This document shows, in pieces, positions 28,437 through 38,721 of a DNA stretch of 64,000 nt; position 1 is the first letter of the stretch, and each line of letters begins with the position of its first letter. A program made the position numbers and the translations under genes. This stretch comes from Billgrantia endophytica. GTDB lineage: Bacteria; Pseudomonadota; Gammaproteobacteria; Pseudomonadales; Halomonadaceae. The stretch lies in contig NZ_PNRF01000002.1 of assembly GCF_002879615.1 (NCBI RefSeq), positions 30,242 through 94,241 of the forward strand, in the 5' to 3' direction. The notes under the pieces were generated by a model, which saw only the letters and a list, made by a program, of their open reading frames with translations, was not told where the DNA came from and ran no database searches.

Positions 28437-28613
28437 GGCGCGCTCCGCAAGGCTAGTGATATCAGCGAATCTTATATCTCCCTTTTGAATATCTCAATTG
28501 ATCCCTGGCTCGGCAGCGGTAGTCTAGACGCATACACGACGGCGCCTGATAGCCCAGAGCGACGGATGACGCCCCGTGACACTGATCGCCGCCAATGACA
28601 AGACGAGACCGCC

Positions 28614-30125
<1,512 letters not shown>

Positions 30126-30353
30126 GTCCTGCTGGCAGAAATACGCACGACGTTAGTGAGAGGCGCCGAGGGGAGATCGAAGAGGAGGTCATTTGCCAGG
30201 GAAGGCAAATGTAGCGCCCAGGGATGGGTTCACAGCGCCTCCTCGCAGGTCTTCCCCTCGGATCAGCCTCGAACGGGCATCAACTGCCGTACATAAGAGA
30301 GAGGCTTTGCTGTTGGCTCAGGTTGCCGGCGGCATGTCGAGAGGAAGCACGCC

Positions 30354-32006
30354 ATGGCAGAGCAGGAGTTCGACTATATCGTGGTGGGCGCCGGTACCGC
30401 CGGTTGCCTGCTGGCCAACCGCCTGAGCGCCGATCCGGCCAACCGGGTGTTGCTGATCGAGGCGGGCGGGCGCGACAACTACCACTGGGTACACATCCCG
30501 GTGGGCTACCTCTACTGCATCAACAACCCGCGTACCGACTGGTGCTTTCGCACCGAGCCCGACAGGGGGCTCAACGGCCGTTCCCTGATCTACCCCCGGG
30601 GCAAGACCCTGGGCGGCTGCTCCAGCATCAACGGCATGATCTACATGCGCGGTCAGTCACGTGATTACGATCACTGGGCGGCCGTGACCGGGGATGATGC
30701 CTGGCGCTGGGAAAATTGCCTGCCGGACTTCATCAAGCACGAGAACCACTATCGTCTGGACGCGGCGGGGGACGGCGATGACGAGCATCGTCGCTTCCAT
30801 GGCCATGGGGGAGAGTGGCGCGTGGAAAAGCAGCGCCTGAAGTGGCAGGTGCTCGATGATTTTGCCGAAGCCGCCGTGCAGGCGGGTATTCCCAGGACGA
30901 GAGACTTCAACCGCGGCTGCAATGAAGGGGTCGACTACTTCGAGGTCAATCAGCGAAACGGCTGGCGCTGGAATACCGCCAAGGCATTCCTGCGCAATGG
31001 TCAGTCGCGCAGCAACCTCACCGTCTGGCACTCCACTCACGTGCAGCGGCTCGGCATCGAGTCGGGAGAGAACGGGGAACCGCGTTGCGTGGGTGTGCGG
31101 GTCGTGCGTGCCGGGAAGGACATCATGGTGAAGGCAAGCCGTGAGGTGATTCTTTCCGCCGGCGCCATTGGTTCTCCGCAGCTGCTCCAGCTCTCGGGCA
31201 TCGGCCCGGAGGCACTGCTCGCCGAACACGACATCCCCCTGGTCAAGGCACTGCCCGGGGTGGGCGAGAACCTTCAGGACCACCTGCAGATCCGCTCCGT
31301 CTACCGGGTGAAGAAGGGCAAGACGCTCAATACCATGGTGAGCACGCTACTCGGAAAAGGGCTGATTGGCCTGGAATACGTCTTCAGGCGAACCGGACCG
31401 ATGAGCATGGCGCCTTCGCAGCTGGGCGCCTTCACCCGCAGCTCGCCGGATTACGAGCATCCCAATATCGAGTATCACGTCCAGCCGCTCAGCCTGGAGG
31501 CATTCGGCCAGCCGCTGCATGACTACCCGGCCATTACCGCAAGCGTGTGCAATCTCAACCCGACCAGCCGGGGCAGCGTGCGTATCAAGAATCGCGATGC
31601 GGGGCAGGCTCCGGCCATCGCGCCCAATTACCTGAGCACCGAAGAGGATCGCAAGGTCGCGGCGGATTCGCTGCGAGTGACCCGCCGCATCGCCGAGCAG
31701 CCAGCCTTTGCCAAGTACGAGCCCGAGGAGGTCAAGCCCGGGGTGCAGTACCAGAGCGACGAGGAACTGGCCAGGCTCGCCGGTGATATCGGGACCACCA
31801 TCTTTCATCCCGTCGGGACGACGAAGATGGGGCGTGACGACGATCCCATGGCTGTGGTGGACTCGCGTCTCAGGGTCCGCGGAGTGGCGGGACTGCGCGT
31901 CGTGGACGCCGGTGTCATGCCGACCATCACCAGCGGCAACACCAATTCGCCAACGTTGATGATCGCCGAGAAAGCGGCAGGGTGGATCCTGGCAGACCGG
32001 GCCTGA
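30354..32006 (+). CDS. GMC-family FAD oxidoreductase (choline dehydrogenase-like)
   Basis: 550 residues. The N-terminal EFDYIVVGAGTAGCLLANRL is the FAD-binding motif, YPRGKTLGGCSSINGMIYMR is GMC signature 1, VILSAGAIGSPQLLQLSGIG is signature 2, and the C-terminal catalytic segment HPVGTTKMG...GNTNSPTLMIAEKAA is complete. Relatives oxidise choline, aliphatic alcohols or polyethylene glycol. The gene begins 228 bp after mmsA with its own GAGGAAG site. BetA itself is normally next to betB and betI, which are absent, so I keep the substrate open. Confidence 0.88.
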   Translation: MAEQEFDYIVVGAGTAGCLLANRLSADPANRVLLIEAGGRDNYHWVHIPVGYLYCINNPRTDWCFRTEPDRGLNGRSLIYPRGKTLGGCSSINGMIYMRGQSRDYDHWAAVTGDDAWRWENCLPDFIKHENHYRLDAAGDGDDEHRRFHGHGGEWRVEKQRLKWQVLDDFAEAAVQAGIPRTRDFNRGCNEGVDYFEVNQRNGWRWNTAKAFLRNGQSRSNLTVWHSTHVQRLGIESGENGEPRCVGVRVVRAGKDIMVKASREVILSAGAIGSPQLLQLSGIGPEALLAEHDIPLVKALPGVGENLQDHLQIRSVYRVKKGKTLNTMVSTLLGKGLIGLEYVFRRTGPMSMAPSQLGAFTRSSPDYEHPNIEYHVQPLSLEAFGQPLHDYPAITASVCNLNPTSRGSVRIKNRDAGQAPAIAPNYLSTEEDRKVAADSLRVTRRIAEQPAFAKYEPEEVKPGVQYQSDEELARLAGDIGTTIFHPVGTTKMGRDDDPMAVVDSRLRVRGVAGLRVVDAGVMPTITSGNTNSPTLMIAEKAAGWILADRA

Positions 32007-32243
32007 AGCCCGCCTGGCCGGCCGCGCTCTTTCCGAATCGATGCCTGTTCGGCCATTGCGTGAGAATAGTATTTGACGTGGCCCGATAAATGGCGCATCC
32101 TGCTTGCCAGTTGGATAGCAAGTGGAACATCGCAAGTGGTCATCGAAGGCTCATGGCATCGATTTCCCGGTGAATTTTCTTGTTTTACCCAGCATAACTC
32201 GGGTATTTCCCGGCAAATTAAACGCTATTCGAGGAATTCGACA

Positions 32244-32450
32244 ATGGCTACTGGTACAGTCAAGTGGTTCAACGACACTAAAGGCTTCGGCTTCATTTCT
32301 CCGGACGAAGGCGGCGACGACCTGTTCGCACACTTCTCCGAGATCCAGGTTGACGGCTTCAAGACCCTGCAAGACGGCCAGAAGGTTTCCTTCGACGTCA
32401 CCCAGGGCAAGAAAGGCCTTCAGGCTTCCAACATCAAGTCAGTCGACTGA
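32244..32450 (+). CDS. Cold-shock protein (CspA family), copy 1
   Basis: 68 residues, a single OB-fold cold-shock domain with both RNA-binding motifs: KGFGFI (RNP1) and LFAHF (RNP2, normally VFVHF). Csp proteins bind single-stranded RNA and melt secondary structure. GAGGAATTCGACA precedes the ATG. It differs from copy 2 at five positions. A strong terminator follows, so it is monocistronic. Confidence 0.95.
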   Translation: MATGTVKWFNDTKGFGFISPDEGGDDLFAHFSEIQVDGFKTLQDGQKVSFDVTQGKKGLQASNIKSVD

Positions 32451-32492
32451 TCGTCGAATGTCATGGTGAGCGCAACCCCCGGGTTGCGCACC

Positions 32493-32525
32493 GCAGAGCC
32501 CGCTTAGGCGGGCTCTGCTTGTTTG
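32493..32525 (+). terminator. Terminator of the first csp gene
   Basis: GCAGAGCCCGC-TTAG-GCGGGCTCTGC, an 11-bp perfect stem followed by TTGTTTG. A second small hairpin (GCGCAACCC / GGGTTGCGC) lies just before it. Confidence 0.85.
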
Positions 32526-32760
32526 TGTATCCCTGTCGCAGCGCTGGGCAATGGCCCGGTAAATCAGCAGATCACGGCAAATAATGTTTGACCTCCGTCA
32601 GTGGAGGGGGCAAGCTGAGCTCGGTTGGTTGGCAAGTGGAACATCGCAAGTGGTCATCGAAAGCTCCATAGCATCGGTCGCCCGGTGAAAGTTTCTTGTT
32701 TTACCCACTGCAACTCGGGTATTTCCCGGCAACACAAAACGCTATTCGAGGAATTCGACA

Positions 32761-32967
32761 ATGGCTACTGGTACAGTCAAGTGGTTCAACGACACTAAAG
32801 GCTTCGGCTTCATTTCTCCGGACGACAGCGGCGACGACCTGTTCGCGCACTTCTCCGAGATCCAGGCAGACGGCTTCAAGACCCTGCAAGATGGCCAGAA
32901 GGTTTCCTTCGACGTCACCCAGGGCAAGAAAGGTCTCCAGGCTTCCAACATCAAGATCGTCAGCTAA
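32761..32967 (+). CDS. Cold-shock protein (CspA family), copy 2
   Basis: 68 residues, identical to copy 1 except for five substitutions (DDS for DEG, A for V in the middle, and a KIVS end instead of KSVD). It has the same RNP1/RNP2 motifs and the same ribosome-binding context. Silent differences are also present, so the pair is a real, aged duplication rather than an assembly artefact. Confidence 0.95.
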   Translation: MATGTVKWFNDTKGFGFISPDDSGDDLFAHFSEIQADGFKTLQDGQKVSFDVTQGKKGLQASNIKIVS

Positions 32968-33010
32968 CACCTGATCGTCTGGATGTGCGCTGCCGCAAGG
33001 CAGCGCTGAA

Positions 33011-33043
33011 CAGGGCCCGCGAAAGCGGGCCCTGCTTTTTTTT
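33011..33043 (+). terminator. Terminator of the second csp gene
   Basis: CAGGGCCCGC-GAAA-GCGGGCCCTG with a GNRA-type loop, followed by CTTTTTTTT. Confidence 0.92.
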
Positions 33044-33185
33044 GGTTGGGACGTTTTTGGCGGGCTCCCCGCAATGGCAGGTTGATATATCTCTATAAAG
33101 AATAGATAAATTTCTACAAATATCTTTATGGAATAAGATGTGGGCGGCACAATAGCGAGACTCTTCTCTCGTTCTTGGATGCTCC

Positions 33186-34955
33186 ATGTCGTTTGATGTC
33201 GTCATCACGCTCTCTGTCGTCATCGCGGTCTTTCCGTTGATGGCCTTTACGCGTATCGGGCCGGATATAGTACTGCTCGGCGCGTTGATCCTGCTGCTGA
33301 CACTGGGTGTGATCGATACTGGCGAGGCGCTGGGCGGCTTTTCCAACAGCGGTCTGTTCACGGTGGCCTTTCTGTACGTGATGGTTGCCAGCATCCGGGA
33401 AACCGGCGGCATCGACTTGATCATTCGCCATGTGCTGGGGCGCCCGAAGACCCGGGGAGGGGCACTGGCGCGCCTGCTGCTACCGGTCGCCTCGCTCAGC
33501 GCCTTTCTCAATAACACCCCGGTGGTCGCTACCTATATTCCCGCGGTTCTCGGTTGGAGCCGCCGTCTGAATATTCCCTCCCATCGCCTGTTGATGCCGC
33601 TGAGCTTCGCATCGATCCTCGGCGGCACCGTTACCCTGTTCGGCACCAGCACCAACCTGGTGGTGCATGGTCTGCTGACGGATCGCTATCCAGAGCTTGC
33701 CATGGGCCTGTTCGATATCGCCTGGGTTGGTGTGCCGGTCGCTATCGTCGGGTTGGCTTACCTGATGCTGCTGGGGCATCGGTTGCTGCCTCAGCGCCGT
33801 GAAGCGGCACAGGCTTTCGAAAACCCCCGCGAGTTCACGATCGAAATGGAAGTCGACCCCAACGGCTCCCTGGTGGACAAGACCGTGGAAGAAGCGGGGC
33901 TGCGTCATTTGCAGGAGCTCTTTCTGGTAGAGATCGATCGGGGTGGCAACGTGGTCAGCGTGGTGGGTCCGGGTGAGCGTCTCAAGGGAGGCGATCGACT
34001 GGTATTCGCCGGTACCTCGACGGCGGCGGTGGAACTGCAACAGATTCGTGGTCTGATCCCGTCCCGTCACGGTGAGTCGAGCCTGGAAAAGGACTTCAAG
34101 GAGCGCCGTCTGGTCGAAGCCGTGGTGTCCGACCAGTGTCAGTTCGTCGGCAAGCGAATTCGGGATGGCCACTTCCGGACGCTTTATGGTGCGGCAGTGT
34201 TGGCGGTATGTCGTGGCGGTGAGCGGGTGGCCGGCAACCTGGGGCAGGTACGGTTACAGCCATCCGATGTGCTGCTGTTGGAAGCGCGGCCACCCTTCAT
34301 CGAACGCCATCGTCAGTCGCGCGATTTCCTGTTGATCAGTCAGCTCAATGGTTCGGCGCGGCCGGTCCACGAGAAGGCCTGGCTGGCCTGGAGCATCCTG
34401 GTGGGCGTCATCGCATTGGCCAGCTTCGGTGTGATGAGCATGATGAACGCCGCCATGTTGGGAGCACTGCTGGTGCTGGTGACCGGCTGCTGCACGGTGA
34501 GCGCGGCCAAGCGGGGGATGGACACCCAGGTCCTGCTGACCATTGCGGCTTCCTTCGGGCTGGGAGCGGCACTGGAAAGCTCCGGTGCCGCTGGAATGCT
34601 GGCTGGCAAGGCGCTTGGGTTCGCCGACGACAATCCCTGGCTGCTTCTTCTGGGCACGTATCTCCTGGTGGCCCTGTTGACCGAGCTGGTGACCAACAAT
34701 GCCGCCGCCGTGATCATCTTTCCCATCGTCATGGCCAGTGCAGAAAGTCTGGGCGTGAATCCGATGCCTTTCGTCGTGGCAGTGATGTTTGCCGCATCGT
34801 CGAGTTTCCTGACCCCTATCGGCTACCAGACGAACCTGATGGTCTACGGGCCCGGCGGATATCGCTTTGGCGACTACCTGCGCGTGGGTGGGTTGCTCAA
34901 CCTGCTGGTGGCCGCGGTGGCGCTGCCTCTCATACCGCTGTTCTGGCCGTTCTGA
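33186..34955 (+). CDS. SLC13/DASS-type permease with RCK_C (TrkA-C) domains
   Basis: 589 residues. The N-terminal helices carry LSAFLNNTPVVATYIPAVL and GTVTLFGTSTNLVVHGLL, the paired SNT/GTSTNL motifs of the DASS/SLC13 fold. Two cytosolic RCK_C-like repeats (about 215-375, e.g. LFLVEIDRGGNVVSVVGPGERLKGGDRLVF) interrupt it, and the second helical half has TELVTNNAAAVIIFPI and SSSFLTPIGYQTNLMVYGPG. Such proteins import anions (sulfate, dicarboxylates, phosphate) with Na+. The substrate cannot be told from the sequence. No strong ribosome site precedes the ATG. Confidence 0.88.
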   Translation: MSFDVVITLSVVIAVFPLMAFTRIGPDIVLLGALILLLTLGVIDTGEALGGFSNSGLFTVAFLYVMVASIRETGGIDLIIRHVLGRPKTRGGALARLLLPVASLSAFLNNTPVVATYIPAVLGWSRRLNIPSHRLLMPLSFASILGGTVTLFGTSTNLVVHGLLTDRYPELAMGLFDIAWVGVPVAIVGLAYLMLLGHRLLPQRREAAQAFENPREFTIEMEVDPNGSLVDKTVEEAGLRHLQELFLVEIDRGGNVVSVVGPGERLKGGDRLVFAGTSTAAVELQQIRGLIPSRHGESSLEKDFKERRLVEAVVSDQCQFVGKRIRDGHFRTLYGAAVLAVCRGGERVAGNLGQVRLQPSDVLLLEARPPFIERHRQSRDFLLISQLNGSARPVHEKAWLAWSILVGVIALASFGVMSMMNAAMLGALLVLVTGCCTVSAAKRGMDTQVLLTIAASFGLGAALESSGAAGMLAGKALGFADDNPWLLLLGTYLLVALLTELVTNNAAAVIIFPIVMASAESLGVNPMPFVVAVMFAASSSFLTPIGYQTNLMVYGPGGYRFGDYLRVGGLLNLLVAAVALPLIPLFWPF

Positions 34956-35037
34956 GCGGCTGCCCGCTCGCGGTAGATTGGGCTTTGCGTTAGGGTATCG
35001 CTTTTCGCCTCTTCCTTCGTTGACTGGAACCAAGCTC

Positions 35038-35706
35038 ATGAGTAGCCACGATGAACTGATCATCGAGCCCAGGACCGGCAAGCCCGCCGATGCCTGTGTC
35101 TTCATTCTTCACGGTCTGGGCGCCGATGGCCACGACTTCGAGCCGCTGGCCCCGGCGTTACAGCTTCCTGCCGATGCGAACGTACGCTTCATCCTGCCGC
35201 ATGCGCCACGCCTGCCGGTGACCATCAACGGCGGCATGATGATGCCGGCCTGGTACGACATCCTGGAAATGAGCCTCGATCGGCGTGTCGACGAGGTGCA
35301 GCTGGTCGCGTCCGCCAGCCATATCCAGGCGCTGATGCAAGAGCAGATCGATCATGGCATCGATAGCCGGCGGATCATTCTGGCCGGATTCTCCCAGGGC
35401 GGTGCCGTGGCCTATCATGCAGCGCTCTCCTTCTCCCGGCCCTTGGGCGGCCTGTTGGCGCTTTCCACCTACTTTGCCACCGTGGATACCATCGCCCTGG
35501 CCGAGGCGAATCGCAGCCTGCCCATCGAGGTCCACCATGGCAGCTTCGACCCGGTCGTGCCGGAAGCCCTGGGTCGTGCCGGCTATGACAAGCTCCTGGC
35601 GCTGGGCTACCCCGCGCATTACCGCTGCTACCCCATGGCCCATGCGGTCTGCCCGCAGCAGGTCGGCGACATCGGCAAGTGGTTGAGCGAACGGCTGGCG
35701 CGCTGA
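35038..35706 (+). CDS. Alpha/beta-hydrolase, carboxylesterase/phospholipase family
   Basis: 222 residues from ATG 35038; an in-frame extension to 34867 overlaps the permease gene and is not used. The triad is visible: Ser in LAGFSQGGAVAYHAAL, Asp in HGSFDPVVP, His in MAHAVCPQQ. The oxyanion segment HGLGADGHDFEPL is typical of the APT/carboxylesterase group (Pseudomonas EstB-like). It hydrolyses short-chain esters or lysophospholipids. Cytoplasmic; no signal peptide. Confidence 0.88.
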   Translation: MSSHDELIIEPRTGKPADACVFILHGLGADGHDFEPLAPALQLPADANVRFILPHAPRLPVTINGGMMMPAWYDILEMSLDRRVDEVQLVASASHIQALMQEQIDHGIDSRRIILAGFSQGGAVAYHAALSFSRPLGGLLALSTYFATVDTIALAEANRSLPIEVHHGSFDPVVPEALGRAGYDKLLALGYPAHYRCYPMAHAVCPQQVGDIGKWLSERLAR

Positions 35707-35737
35707 CGGCATTGCCCCCCTGAAAGGAACCCCTCCC

Positions 35738-36377
35738 ATGAGGACAAGCCCCGTGGAAGGCTCGGTCCTGCGTGCTTCCCTGCGCAGTAGCCGCCCCAAC
35801 TTCCTGCTGTTGGCGCCCCTGTGTGCCGGCCTGGCGGTTACCAGTGCCTGGCACGATGGTCATGCGCCGATGGGTATCGACGTCCTGCTGGTCATGGTGG
35901 GCGCACTGCTGGCCCATGCCTCGGTCAACCTGTTCAACGAGCATCACGACTTCACGAGCGGGTTGGACAGTACCACCACCCGGACCCCCTTTTCCGGCGG
36001 CAGCGGGTCGCTTCCGGAAAACCCGGCGGCCGCCTCGGCAGTGAAGCTGGCCGCGAGGCTGTGCCTGGCGAGTGGGACGTGACCACCTGGCGATTCGTCT
36101 GGGCGCGTGTCGCGCTGCGCGGCTGGCGGCCTTCCTGGTGGTGTCCGCCTTCCTGGTCGTGCCATTGGGCTGGCTCGTGGGTGCGTTGCCCGGCCTGGCC
36201 TGGCTGATGTGGCTGGCGTTGCCGGCCGCATCCAGGCTGGCGTGGGGGCTATGGCAGCTGCCGGATGTGGTGGAGGAGGGGGAGCTCCCGCCCCTGTTGC
36301 CATTGATGGGACTGAACGTCGTGGTACTGCTGGGCAGCTTGACCCTGCTCAATGCAGGGCTATGGTTGGCTACCTGA
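35738..36377 (+). pseudogene. UbiA/MenA-family prenyltransferase, internally deleted and frameshifted
   Basis: The first frame (35738-36082) begins like a UbiA-type enzyme and includes NLFNEHHDFTSGLDS, the Asp-rich prenyl-diphosphate motif, then stops shortly after AARLCLASGT. A different frame (36072-36377) continues with GRDHLAIRLGACRAARLAAF, which resembles the GRxTLAVRLG region that normally comes about 80-100 residues further on, and then C-terminal membrane helices. Together they give only about 210 residues against a usual 290-300. This pattern fits an internal deletion that joined the two halves out of frame. The second Asp-rich motif is lost, so activity is unlikely. Confidence 0.75.
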
Positions 36378-36468
36378 GGGCCTCTCTCGCCCAAGGTCTG
36401 TCTCGACAGCAACGGCCTGGCTGGGCAAGATGACCCGATGATATTCCGTTGCTGTCAGGACCTATTTC

Positions 36469-37671
36469 ATGAGCATTTCTGCCTTTGCTAATCTCCCCGA
36501 TGCCCAGGGCTTCTTCGGCCGTTTCGGGGGGCAGTTCATTCCGCCCGAACTCAAGCGGGTCATGGACGAGATCGACGCGGCCTACGAAGAGATCCGCGGC
36601 CGCGAAGATTTCCAGCAGGAACTCGCCGAACTGTTTGCCGACTACGTGGGCCGGCCTAGCCCAATCTTCCACGCCCGGCGGCTCTCCGAGAAGCTTGGCG
36701 GGGCGCAGATTCACCTCAAACGCGAGGACCTGAACCATACCGGTGCCCACAAGATCAATCACTGCCTGGGCGAGGCGCTGCTGGCCAGGTTCATGGGCAA
36801 GACCAAGGTGATCGCCGAGACCGGTGCCGGTCAGCACGGTGTGGCGCTGGCCACCGCCTGCGCCCTGGTGGGGATTCCCTGCGAGATTCATATGGGGCAG
36901 GTAGATATCGAGAAGGAGCACCCCAATGTCACCAAGATGAAGATCCTGGGTTGCAAGCTGGTCGCGGTGACACGTGGCACGGCGACTCTCAAGGATGCCG
37001 TCGACAGCGCCTTCGAGGAGTACCTCAAGGACCCCCAGAGCTTCATCTATGCCATCGGCTCGGTGGTGGGCCCGCACCCCTTCCCGAAGATGGTGCGCGA
37101 TTTCCAGTCGATCATCGGCCGCGAAGCCCGCGAGCAGTTCCTGGAACGCCACGGACGCCTGCCGGACCATGTCACCGCCTGCGTGGGCGGTGGCTCCAAT
37201 GCCATCGGTATGTTCACCGCCTTCCTGGACGATGAGCCGGTGCACCTGGTGGGAGTGGAGCCTGCAGGCGAAGGCCTCGACACCCCTCGCCACTCGGCCA
37301 CTCTGACCTTGGGCAAGCCCGGCGAGATCCACGGCATGGCCTGCTACGTGCTGGAGGACGAAGCGGGCAATCCCATGCCGGTTCACTCCATCGCTTCCGG
37401 GTTGGACTATCCCGGTGTCGGCCCCCAGCACAGCTATCTCAAGGAATTGGGTCGTGTCGACTATGAAACGGCTACCGACGAGGAGTGCCTCGACGCCTTC
37501 CTGACGCTTTCCCGGGTGGAGGGCATCATTCCGGCACTCGAGAGTGCCCATGCCGTCGCCTGGGCCATGCGTGTTGCGCCGACCCTGCCCAAGGACCAGC
37601 ATATCCTGATCAACCTCTCGGGCCGAGGTGACAAGGACGCCGATTACGTGGCGGGCAAGCTTGGCCTGTGA
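36469..37671 (+). CDS. trpB: Tryptophan synthase beta subunit, encoded without trpA
   Basis: 400 residues, full length. PLP-binding Lys in [35 protein letters not shown], the Gly-rich phosphate loop [12 protein letters not shown], and [19 protein letters not shown] are all present. It condenses indole with serine. The residue after HKIN is His-Cys where the commonest TrpB has Asn; this HKINHC form marks a subgroup I have seen encoded apart from trpA. No trpA or other trp gene is nearby. AGGAC lies 8 nt before the ATG. Confidence 0.93.
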   Translation: MSISAFANLPDAQGFFGRFGGQFIPPELKRVMDEIDAAYEEIRGREDFQQELAELFADYVGRPSPIFHARRLSEKLGGAQIHLKREDLNHTGAHKINHCLGEALLARFMGKTKVIAETGAGQHGVALATACALVGIPCEIHMGQVDIEKEHPNVTKMKILGCKLVAVTRGTATLKDAVDSAFEEYLKDPQSFIYAIGSVVGPHPFPKMVRDFQSIIGREAREQFLERHGRLPDHVTACVGGGSNAIGMFTAFLDDEPVHLVGVEPAGEGLDTPRHSATLTLGKPGEIHGMACYVLEDEAGNPMPVHSIASGLDYPGVGPQHSYLKELGRVDYETATDEECLDAFLTLSRVEGIIPALESAHAVAWAMRVAPTLPKDQHILINLSGRGDKDADYVAGKLGL

Positions 37672-37809
37672 CGCCGGCCACAAGGTGACCGATGGCCTGG
37701 TCGATCGCCCACGGTCGGAGAGGTTGGCCACGGGGGCTTGAGTCAGGCAGGATGAACCCCAAGGTTTCATGCTGAAACCTTTGTCATTCAGCACAAGGAG
37801 ACTGTGACG

Positions 37810-38034
37810 ATGTCCGATATTTCCGAGGATCTACGCCTGCCGGTGGCCTGCCCCAGTTGTGGCAGCCACCTGTACCGCGTGTCGCAAGTGCGCAACCCGG
37901 GGGACAAGGTATTCTGTGCTTCCTGCAAGCGTTACCTGTGCCCCTATCACGAAGCCGTCGACCTTCTGAAAGAGGGACCAGGCAGCGAGACCGAAGCCAT
38001 GATAGAGAAGGTCGTCAACCGCAACGGTCAATGA
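37810..38034 (+). CDS. Small zinc-ribbon protein
   Basis: 74 residues. ATG 37810 is chosen over GTG 37804 because AAGGAG then sits 9 nt upstream. Two CxxC pairs, CPSCG (about residue 14) and CASCK (about 37), form a probable zinc ribbon; a third CPYH follows. The acidic C-terminal tail has no recognised domain. It ends 15 bp before the antiporter-module operon and could be its first gene, perhaps an assembly or regulatory factor. Function unknown. Confidence 0.7.
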   Translation: MSDISEDLRLPVACPSCGSHLYRVSQVRNPGDKVFCASCKRYLCPYHEAVDLLKEGPGSETEAMIEKVVNRNGQ

Positions 38035-38049
38035 GGCGCCGCGCCGCCC

Positions 38050-38721
38050 ATGCCCCCACTCGATGACGTGTTGCTGGCAATGCCTCCGGTGTTGCTGGCT
38101 GCCTTGGTCCTGTTCGACCGCCATCTGGTGCGCGCCTGTTCGCTCTTCGTTCTCTTTGCCCTGGCCGTGGCGCTGACCTGGTGGTGGCTGGGTTTCATCT
38201 GGCTGGCGCTACTGGAAATCCTGCTGGGAGCCGCCTTGACCGGTGCCTGCCTGTTTCATGCGCTCGGCATCAGCCCTGTCGGGGGAGCCCCACAGACACG
38301 CCTGACCCATTGGAAGGACCCCGTGGTGCTGACATGGCGGCGGGGGCTTGGTCAATCGATTCCCGCCCTGGCCGCCCTGGGCATGCTCGCGACCGCACTG
38401 GCCGACATGCCGGCCAGCGACAGTATCGCGGCTACGCGATGGAGCGGCCAGGTGCTGGTCGGCCTGGGGCTATGGGCCTTCGCCCTGCATCGCCACCTGC
38501 TGCGACGCCTGTTGGCATTCAACATCATCGGCACCGGCATCTTCCTGGTGCTGATGACCCTGGTGGGCGAAGCGGCCACTGCCGCGGGGCACGGGCTGGT
38601 CATGACCGGCTTGATGGTCGCTCTGCTGGGTACCGTCCTGGGTGCGCTGTTGATACGCCGCCTCGATACGCTCGATGCCCAGCGGGTCGTGGGTTCGGAA
38701 AGTGGCGGGGGAGCGCCATGA
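38050..38721 (+). CDS. Fused DUF4040 (MbhD/MrpB-like) and MrpC/NuoK-like membrane subunit
   Basis: 223 residues, about seven membrane helices. The N-terminal third (LGFIWLALLEILLGAALTGA) matches the DUF4040/MbhD pattern with its Glu in the helix. The C-terminal third (LLAFNIIGTGIFLVLMTL, then HGLVMTGLMVALLGTVLGAL) resembles MrpC/NuoK. In Mrp antiporters and membrane-bound hydrogenases these are separate small subunits, so this is a fusion. Its TGA overlaps the next ATG by 4 bp. Confidence 0.7.
   Translation: MPPLDDVLLAMPPVLLAALVLFDRHLVRACSLFVLFALAVALTWWWLGFIWLALLEILLGAALTGACLFHALGISPVGGAPQTRLTHWKDPVVLTWRRGLGQSIPALAALGMLATALADMPASDSIAATRWSGQVLVGLGLWAFALHRHLLRRLLAFNIIGTGIFLVLMTLVGEAATAAGHGLVMTGLMVALLGTVLGALLIRRLDTLDAQRVVGSESGGGAP

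Larger units (their letters stand above)
32118..32961 (+). repeat. Tandem duplication of a cold-shock gene with its 5' UTR
   Basis: Unit A (about 32118-32445) and unit B (about 32632-32961) begin with the same GCAAGTGGAACATCGCAAG and stay alignable through about 126-129 bp of leader and the whole coding sequence. The leaders share TTTCTTGTTTTACCC, ACTCGGGTATTTCCCGGCAA and CGCTATTCGAGGAATTCG. Each unit has a TTGAC-type -35 element upstream and its own terminator. The conserved long leader fits the structured, temperature-responsive 5' UTR of cspA-type mRNAs. Confidence 0.75.

Noticed and set aside
32118..32961. csp pair as an assembly duplication
   Set aside because: Five amino-acid changes, silent changes, and different spacers and terminators show a genuine diverged duplication.
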